From the NCBI GenBank assembly GCA_027030605.1, contig JALVEV010000313.1:1-19346 (forward strand): 19,346 bases of DNA, written 5' to 3'. Positions 14,189-19,346 of the stretch are shown here, one piece after another; the stretch's first letter is position 1; the number at the start of each line of letters is the position of its first letter. The notes beneath the pieces are model-generated. The model made no database searches and had not been told where the DNA came from. It was given only the letters and a program-made list of their open reading frames with translations. Source of the DNA: Campylobacteraceae bacterium (GTDB lineage: Bacteria > Campylobacterota > Campylobacteria > Campylobacterales > Sulfurovaceae). A program made the position numbers and the translations under genes.

Positions 14189-15355
14189 TTAGTCCATCTG
14201 TTTACGTAAAAAAGTTGGTGTATCTAAATAATCTTCATTTCCATAAGCATCACCACCACTCACTTTTGCTGAGTTCATTTTATGCAATATAGAACCTTGT
14301 GTTGGTGTTCTTAGTGTACCAATTCTACTATTTGTAGTTGTTTTTGTCTGTACTGTCTGTTCCGTCTCATAATCATTTGGGTCTTCAAAACCTGTTGCAA
14401 TAATGGTTAATTTAACTTCATCAAGAGGTATATCCTCTGATGTTGTTGTACCAAAGATAATGTTTGCATCTTCATCTGCATTCTCTTCAACAATATCCAT
14501 TGCTTCAGAAATCTCTGCAAGAGGGTAGTCTGGATGAATATGAAAGTGAACCAAAATACCCATTGCTCCATCAATTGATAAGTTATCAAGTAGAGGAGAT
14601 TCAATTGCTGTTTTAGCTGCATCATAAGCAGCAGAGCTACCTTGAGAAGCACCTACACCCATAAGTGCTAAACCTCTATGGCTCATGACTGTTTTTACAT
14701 CAGCAAAGTCAAGATTAATATCATTTGCACCATGAGATAAGATTACATTTGAAATTCCACTTACTGCTTGTGAAAGAACGTTGTCAACTAATCTAAAACT
14801 ATCTCTCATACCAAGATTTTTCTCTACAATTGAGAGAAGTCTTTCATTTGGAACAACAATAATTGAGTCTGTCTCTTTTTTTAGTCTCTCTAAACCATCT
14901 TTTGCAAGTCGTTTTCTTTTTCTACCTTCAAAAGCAAATGGAGTTGTTACGATAGCAACTGTTAGTGCATTTACCTCTTTTGCTGCTTGAGCAATAACAG
15001 GTGCTGCACCTGTTCCTGTACCCCCACCAAGACCAGCAGAGATAAATACTAGGTCGGCACCATCTAACATGGTTTTGATGCTATCAAAACTCTCTTCAGC
15101 AGCCTCTTGACCAACTTCTGGTTTCATACCTGCACCAAGACCTTTTGTTGCATTGATTCCAAGTTGCATTTTATAAGGGGCAATTGATGCTGCAAGTGCT
15201 TGAGCATCTGTATTAGCAACAATAAGGTCAATACCATTAATACCCTCTCTTATCATGTGGTTAATCATGTTTCCACCACCACCACCGACACCGATAGCTT
15301 TAATTTTGGCTCCATGAACCCCAGCTGTTGATTCTGTTATGTTGAACTCTTCCAT
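14189..15355 (-). CDS. ftsZ: Cell division GTPase FtsZ
   Basis: A 388-residue tubulin homologue that polymerises at midcell to form the division ring. Seen are the N-terminal nucleotide-binding GVGGGGGNM (22-30), the tubulin signature GGGTGTG at 110-116, and the T7 synergy loop NLDFADV at 214-220, whose acidic residues trigger GTP hydrolysis in the next subunit. The C-terminal peptide LDTPTFLRKQMD (about 377-388), which contacts FtsA and other partners, is intact after a variable linker (about 325-375). A very strong ribosome site (AGGAGG) lies in the 12-bp gap after ftsA, consistent with the high FtsZ:FtsA ratio needed in cells. Length is normal. Confidence 0.98.
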   Translation of the reverse strand: MEEFNITESTAGVHGAKIKAIGVGGGGGNMINHMIREGINGIDLIVANTDAQALAASIAPYKMQLGINATKGLGAGMKPEVGQEAAEESFDSIKTMLDGADLVFISAGLGGGTGTGAAPVIAQAAKEVNALTVAIVTTPFAFEGRKRKRLAKDGLERLKKETDSIIVVPNERLLSIVEKNLGMRDSFRLVDNVLSQAVSGISNVILSHGANDINLDFADVKTVMSHRGLALMGVGASQGSSAAYDAAKTAIESPLLDNLSIDGAMGILVHFHIHPDYPLAEISEAMDIVEENADEDANIIFGTTTSEDIPLDEVKLTIIATGFEDPNDYETEQTVQTKTTTNSRIGTLRTPTQGSILHKMNSAKVSGGDAYGNEDYLDTPTFLRKQMD

Positions 15356-15367
15356 TTAATCCTCCTC

Positions 15368-16753
15368 TTAAAAGATTTTTGATGCCCACTGCATAAAGTT
15401 TTGCACGGGATTATTTTTATTGTTTTTAGGTTCCTGACTTAAGTCTTTAAATAAATCATTACTATTCTCTTTTTGCTCTTCAAATGAAGGTGTTGAGACA
15501 GAAATTTTTGGTTTGACTATATTCTCTACAGTTTGAATATTTGCAATGTCTTGTAGTGATTTTTTTGGATGATACTCTTTTGAGTGAAGCATTGTTTTGC
15601 TCCCATCAAGCTCATACTCTGTATGTCCTCCTGACTCATATGCAATAAGACCAACAACCGTTGAAAATTCAGGGGCATCTAAATCTTCTGATATATTTGT
15701 AATATTTGTTGGCTTACCAATTCGTATAGGAAGATTTGGCATTAATGCTTGTGCTAACTCTCTAGTCCCTTCAATATGGGTCATACCCCCTGTTAATACT
15801 ACTCCTGCACCAAGTTGGTTTCTAAGTCCACTCTGCTCTAAAGATTGAGTTAAAAGTCCAAGTGTCTCTTCCATACGACTATAGATAATACTATGTACAA
15901 TATCTAAAGAGACAGGGTTTACCTTTGTCTCATCACCAATAATTGGTAAATGAAGCTCTTCTGGCTCTGATTGGAACAAGCTTCCTTTTAGAATCTTAAG
16001 CTCTTCAGCTGCTTCAAGTGGTGTATGGAGTGCTACCGATAAGTCATTAGTTATATGGTTTGACCCTACTGATAAAAAATCATTATACTGAATAGCATTT
16101 CCTACATGAACAACAAGATTAGAGGTTTGACCACCTAAGTCAATAACTGCCACTCCTCTCTCTTTATCATCTTCAGTTGTTATCGCTAATGAAGAAGCAT
16201 ATCCAGAGAGTACTACTCTAGCAATATCAATCCCTGCTGCATGAACAGCTTTTTTTAGGTTTCCAAGATTTGATTTGCTTGTCATAATAATATGTGTATC
16301 AACCTCCATACGACTAGCATTCATTCCATTTGGGTCTTCGATAAAGTCTTGTTCATCTATTTTAAATTTATAAGGTAATACATGCAGGATTTCAAATTCA
16401 TTAGGAATGTTTGCATTATATAGAGCTGTTTGCATGACACGATTAATCTCATTAATTGAAATCTCTTGATTTGGAATATTAACAACACCTGATGACTTTA
16501 AACTCTTAACATAGGCTCCTGAGATAGAGATGGTTGCTCTAGTTAAATTAATACCTGCAACACGCTTGGCATCATCAACAGCATCTTTTATTGATTTAGA
16601 GGCTAGTTCTATATTTGAGATAGCCCCTTTTTTGATGCCGTGAGATTTACTGATGCCATGACCAGCAATCTCCATGTGACCATTTTTCATTTCACCAATA
16701 ATCGCACATATCTTCGTAGAACCAATGTCTATAGCTAAAATGGGCATGTTCAC
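15368..16753 (-). CDS. ftsA: Cell division protein FtsA
   Basis: A 461-residue actin-fold protein that binds ATP, ties FtsZ filaments to the inner membrane and recruits later division proteins. Phosphate-loop segments are visible: LAIDIGSTKICAIIGE near the N-terminus, VIDLGGQTSNLVVH in the middle and GVVLTGGMTHIEG later; the division-specific 1C domain lies between the first two. After a disordered region (about 385-445) the protein ends in NFMQWASKIF, the amphipathic membrane-targeting helix typical of FtsA. The chosen start is GTG at 16753, seven bases after AAGGA; the ATG two codons later would be 13 bases away. It lies 37 bases after ppiD and 12 before ftsZ, in one transcription unit. Confidence 0.96.
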   Translation of the reverse strand: MNMPILAIDIGSTKICAIIGEMKNGHMEIAGHGISKSHGIKKGAISNIELASKSIKDAVDDAKRVAGINLTRATISISGAYVKSLKSSGVVNIPNQEISINEINRVMQTALYNANIPNEFEILHVLPYKFKIDEQDFIEDPNGMNASRMEVDTHIIMTSKSNLGNLKKAVHAAGIDIARVVLSGYASSLAITTEDDKERGVAVIDLGGQTSNLVVHVGNAIQYNDFLSVGSNHITNDLSVALHTPLEAAEELKILKGSLFQSEPEELHLPIIGDETKVNPVSLDIVHSIIYSRMEETLGLLTQSLEQSGLRNQLGAGVVLTGGMTHIEGTRELAQALMPNLPIRIGKPTNITNISEDLDAPEFSTVVGLIAYESGGHTEYELDGSKTMLHSKEYHPKKSLQDIANIQTVENIVKPKISVSTPSFEEQKENSNDLFKDLSQEPKNNKNNPVQNFMQWASKIF

Positions 16754-16790
16754 GATTTAATCCTTAGTTGTCAAGTCTCTTGTCAAAATT

Positions 16791-18245
16791 TCAATAAAGC
16801 TCAGTTGGATACCTTTTATCTAACATCTTCATCAAACTTGATTGAAAGCTTTGGTTTTTAACAATATCAGTACTTTTATGTAACTTTTTAGTTACATTGT
16901 TCTCAAGTGGAATCAGTTTTTGTTCGATAATTTTATACACTATTACTTTACTTCCTATAGGAATGATACCCTTTTCTTGCTCAGAAGTAAAGAGTTTAGA
17001 GATAAAATTTGAGGTTTCTTGTTTGTTTATACCCAAATTCTGTGCTTCTACGTTATATTGTGTGATAAAATTTGACACATTCATTTCATAGTTGTCAATA
17101 TTTGTCAATTTTTTTTCAGCTAAAATAGATAATGCTTTTTTTTCAGCTTCAACTTGATATATAGGAGTAATTTCGGCTTTTACCTCCTCAAATGTTTTAG
17201 TAATAGGATTGATAATATTGACAATTTTTACAGACGCATATCTATTGTTAACAACTTTAGGTTTTATGATGTTACCTTTTGAGCCATTAGATATATCTTT
17301 CCATAATTTTTTAGAGAGTTTAGGGTTATTTATATTAAGTGTAGTAGTCTCATCTGCTTTTAATTCTCCCTTTTTAAACTGAATATATCTTTTTAAAGCC
17401 TTTTTTTTGCTTTTTTCAACTTGGGTAGCCTCTTTAACCCAATCTTTTACCTCTTTAAACTCTAAAATTTTTCCATCTTTATCTGTATAGTTAAATCTAT
17501 GTTTATTATAGTACTCTTTTACCTCTTTATCAGTTACTGGAGTATCTTTTGTTTCAGTCCATTGTATCTCTAAAGTATACTTTGTAGGTGTTTTATACTG
17601 CTCTTTTCTTGGTTCCCAAAACTCTTTTAATTTTTTATTATCAATAGTTATATTTACATCTTTATTTGTAAGAAGAGTATATTTGATTTTATCACCAATC
17701 TCATAGGCAATTTTAAAGGCATTATACTCATTTTCTAAAGCTTTAGCATTTAGTAGTTTAAAAGTCTTTTGTATAATTAGTTGATTCATTATACTCTCTT
17801 CAAATACTTCGTGACTTAAACCTCTATTTTGCAGATAGGTATCATAAATTTTTCTATCAAATTTTCCATTAGTTTGAAAAGCAGGAACAGATGCTAACTC
17901 TTTTGCTGCCTCCTCTTCGGTAACAATAATTCCAAACTCTTTTGCAAGATTTAATAGTTTAGCCTCCATTACCATTCGTTGAATAACTTGGTTTTGAAGA
18001 CCCATCTGCTTTGCCTGTTTTTCATCAAATTTACCTTGCATCATTTGATTATATTGTTCAAATAGTTGGCTATATTCCATCTGAAATTTATCTTTAGAGA
18101 GTTCTATGTCGCCTACTTTTCCAATAGTATTACTTCTTAATCCAGCTGAGCCACCAATAACTGCTGTTGATAATATAAAAGATAGTGCAGCTATCCACAT
18201 AACGATAACTGTAAATTTTTTGTTGTTTTGCATCCAACTTATCAT
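16791..18245 (-). CDS. PpiD/SurA-like periplasmic chaperone (peptidyl-prolyl isomerase family)
   Basis: A 484-residue inner-membrane-anchored protein with a single N-terminal membrane helix (about 12-34, IVMWIAALSFILSTAVIGG) and a large periplasmic part. Residues 40-180 are the SurA_N/PpiD chaperone domain (VGDIELSKDKF, then long helices with FDEKQAKQMGLQNQVIQRMVMEAKLL and the FDRKIYDTYLQNRGLS segment). The region where a parvulin domain should lie (about 215-370) lacks the clear Gly-rich parvulin signature, so isomerase activity is doubtful and a foldase/holdase role for outer-membrane or secreted proteins is more likely. From memory, C. jejuni has a PpiD-like gene directly before ftsA too. 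The ribosome site is AAGG (minus strand of 18255-18258). It heads the ftsA-ftsZ transcription unit. Confidence 0.85.
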   Translation of the reverse strand: MISWMQNNKKFTVIVMWIAALSFILSTAVIGGSAGLRSNTIGKVGDIELSKDKFQMEYSQLFEQYNQMMQGKFDEKQAKQMGLQNQVIQRMVMEAKLLNLAKEFGIIVTEEEAAKELASVPAFQTNGKFDRKIYDTYLQNRGLSHEVFEESIMNQLIIQKTFKLLNAKALENEYNAFKIAYEIGDKIKYTLLTNKDVNITIDNKKLKEFWEPRKEQYKTPTKYTLEIQWTETKDTPVTDKEVKEYYNKHRFNYTDKDGKILEFKEVKDWVKEATQVEKSKKKALKRYIQFKKGELKADETTTLNINNPKLSKKLWKDISNGSKGNIIKPKVVNNRYASVKIVNIINPITKTFEEVKAEITPIYQVEAEKKALSILAEKKLTNIDNYEMNVSNFITQYNVEAQNLGINKQETSNFISKLFTSEQEKGIIPIGSKVIVYKIIEQKLIPLENNVTKKLHKSTDIVKNQSFQSSLMKMLDKRYPTELY

Positions 18246-18357
18246 ATTGCTTTGCCTTAATTTAAAATTTGCATAATTTTAGTCTAGTTGTTATTAATTA
18301 TTAATGAAAAAATTACTTTATAGATTGTATATTTCCCATAAAAAAGGTGATTTGTGA
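18246..18357. promoter_or_regulatory. Divergent promoter region between ppiD and bioA
   Basis: These 112 very AT-rich bases must carry the promoters of both the division unit (minus) and bioA (plus). For the minus strand a TAAAAT-like -10 lies in the complement of the AATTTTA stretch around 18276-18282; for the plus strand TATAGATTGTATAT at about 18320-18333 holds candidate -10 boxes. A short symmetric ATTAATTATTAAT lies between them (18293-18305). No BirA-type biotin operator is recognised. Exact boxes are uncertain. Confidence 0.4.
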
Positions 18358-19346
18358 ATGAGAAATAATAATATTCAAATTGTAACAGAGGATTTAAAGA
18401 ATATTTGGCACCCTTGTACTCAAATGAAAGACCATGAGACCTTGCCACTTATTCCAATTAAACGAGCAAAAGGGGTTTACCTTTATGATTTTAATGATAA
18501 ATCCTACATAGATGCTATTAGCTCATGGTGGGTAAATATCTTTGGTCATGTCAATGAGTATATCTCCTCTAAAATTAAAGAGCAACTAGATACGTTAGAG
18601 CATGTACTCTTAGCAGGATTTACCCATAAACCAGCTGTAGATTTAGCAGAGAAGATAGTTAATATAACTCCAAAAGGGTTAGATAAAGTCTTTTTTGCAG
18701 ACAATGGTTCAAGTGCTGTAGAGGTAGCTTTAAAGATGAGTTTTCACTACCATAAAAATAGAGGAGAGAGTCGACCTCTTTTTCTATCGTTAACCAACTC
18801 TTACCATGGTGAGACTATTGGAGCTTTGAGTGTAGGAGATGTAGAACTCTATAAAGAGACTTATGAGCCACTATTAATCTCAAATATTCAAACTCCTGTA
18901 CCAAAAGACCAAACTAAAGAGAGTGCAAAAGAGGCAATTGTAGATTTAGAAAAAATTTTAAAAGAGCGTGGTAGTGAAATCTCAGCATTTATCTTAGAGC
19001 CTCTTGTTCAAGGAGCAGGATACATGCACATGTATCACCCTCTCTATATTACTTTAGCAAAAGAGCTCTGTAAGAGGTATGGAGTACATCTTATTGCTGA
19101 TGAGATTATGACTGGATTTGGACGAACAGGGACTATGTTTGCTTGTGAACAAGCTGGAGTTAGCCCAGACTTTATGACTCTCTCAAAAGGGCTTACAGGT
19201 GGTTACTTACCTTTGGCTTTGACTATAACAACCCAAGAGGTATATAGTGCATTTTATTGTGACTACAATGAGTATAAAGCCTTTTTACACTCACACTCCT
19301 ATACAGGAAACCCTTTGGCTTGTACCTCTGCTCTTGCTACTTTGGA
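18358..19346 (+). CDS. bioA: Adenosylmethionine-8-amino-7-oxononanoate aminotransferase, 5' part
   Basis: Partial gene: the first 329 codons are present and the window ends inside it. BioA transfers an amino group from S-adenosylmethionine to 7-keto-8-aminopelargonate (KAPA), making 7,8-diaminopelargonate for biotin. It is a fold-type I PLP aminotransferase. BioA-specific marks near the N-terminus are IWHPCTQM (residues about 16-23) and SSWWVNIFGH; the PLP site is seen as DNGSSAVEVALK, then ADEIMTGFGRTG (the Asp that binds the pyridine nitrogen) and the lysine in LSKGLTGGYLPL. ATG at 18358 follows AGGTGA (18345-18350) by seven bases. It diverges from the ppiD-ftsA-ftsZ unit; no other biotin gene is in view. 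Confidence 0.95.
   Translation, partial: MRNNNIQIVTEDLKNIWHPCTQMKDHETLPLIPIKRAKGVYLYDFNDKSYIDAISSWWVNIFGHVNEYISSKIKEQLDTLEHVLLAGFTHKPAVDLAEKIVNITPKGLDKVFFADNGSSAVEVALKMSFHYHKNRGESRPLFLSLTNSYHGETIGALSVGDVELYKETYEPLLISNIQTPVPKDQTKESAKEAIVDLEKILKERGSEISAFILEPLVQGAGYMHMYHPLYITLAKELCKRYGVHLIADEIMTGFGRTGTMFACEQAGVSPDFMTLSKGLTGGYLPLALTITTQEVYSAFYCDYNEYKAFLHSHSYTGNPLACTSALATL

Noticed and set aside
14407..14652. 81-codon minus-strand frame within ftsZ
   Set aside because: It is an out-of-frame reading of ftsZ rich in Leu, Gln and Met; no start signal.
18293..18305. ATTAATTATTAAT in the ppiD-bioA spacer as a Per/Fur-type operator
   Set aside because: It is short, made only of A and T, and does not fit the TTATAAT half-site; expected by chance in such DNA.

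Overview
The window is an AT-rich stretch of a Gram-negative chromosome, almost certainly from a sulfur-oxidising-type member of the Campylobacterota (Sulfurovum/Sulfurimonas-like). This rests on gene order and protein style. The run pyrH-rpoZ-spoT-tyrS-(nitronate monooxygenase-like)-amiA matches, from memory, the order in Campylobacter jejuni. The run ppiD-ftsA-ftsZ is also the arrangement I recall for this phylum. The genus is an inference; nothing in the sequence names it.

Layout. Positions 1-6185 (+ strand) form a tight housekeeping operon: the 3' part of pyrH, rpoZ, a bifunctional-type spoT/rel, tyrS, a nitronate monooxygenase/FabK-like flavoprotein and a periplasmic N-acetylmuramoyl-L-alanine amidase. 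The amidase most likely starts at a rare ATT codon. A promoter at about 6233-6261 then serves thrC (6288-7757). The spacer 7758-8023 holds a 68-bp imperfect palindrome and a 49-codon reading frame that looks like the leftover N-terminus of an AAA-type ATPase gene. From 18245 down to 8024 everything is on the minus strand. In transcription order the genes are a PpiD-like periplasmic chaperone, ftsA, ftsZ, a polysaccharide deacetylase starting 2 bases after ftsZ, a c-haem DUF3365-type lipoprotein, a UbiD-family decarboxylase (probably menaquinone synthesis), a DUF4136-like lipoprotein, a 2-Cys peroxiredoxin, a PerR-type Fur-family regulator and an LpxH-like metallophosphoesterase. At the right edge bioA (+) diverges from ppiD and runs off the window.

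How the genes fit together. The left operon joins nucleotide and transcription functions (pyrH, rpoZ), the stringent response (spoT), tRNA charging (tyrS) and cell-wall splitting (amidase). The right block is the division core (ftsA/ftsZ) with an envelope chaperone and a glycan deacetylase. The peroxiredoxin and the PerR-type regulator form an oxidative-stress pair, and the regulator's own promoter carries two near-consensus Per boxes side by side, suggesting autoregulation.

No complete new defence or mobile system is visible. The most interesting non-coding signals are the 68-bp palindrome over the start of the ATPase remnant, the tandem Per boxes, and three short related hairpins (6183-6211, 9180-9205, 12461-12487), each lying just behind a gene in the same orientation as that gene. 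No tRNA, rRNA, CRISPR array, insertion sequence or replication origin was seen.
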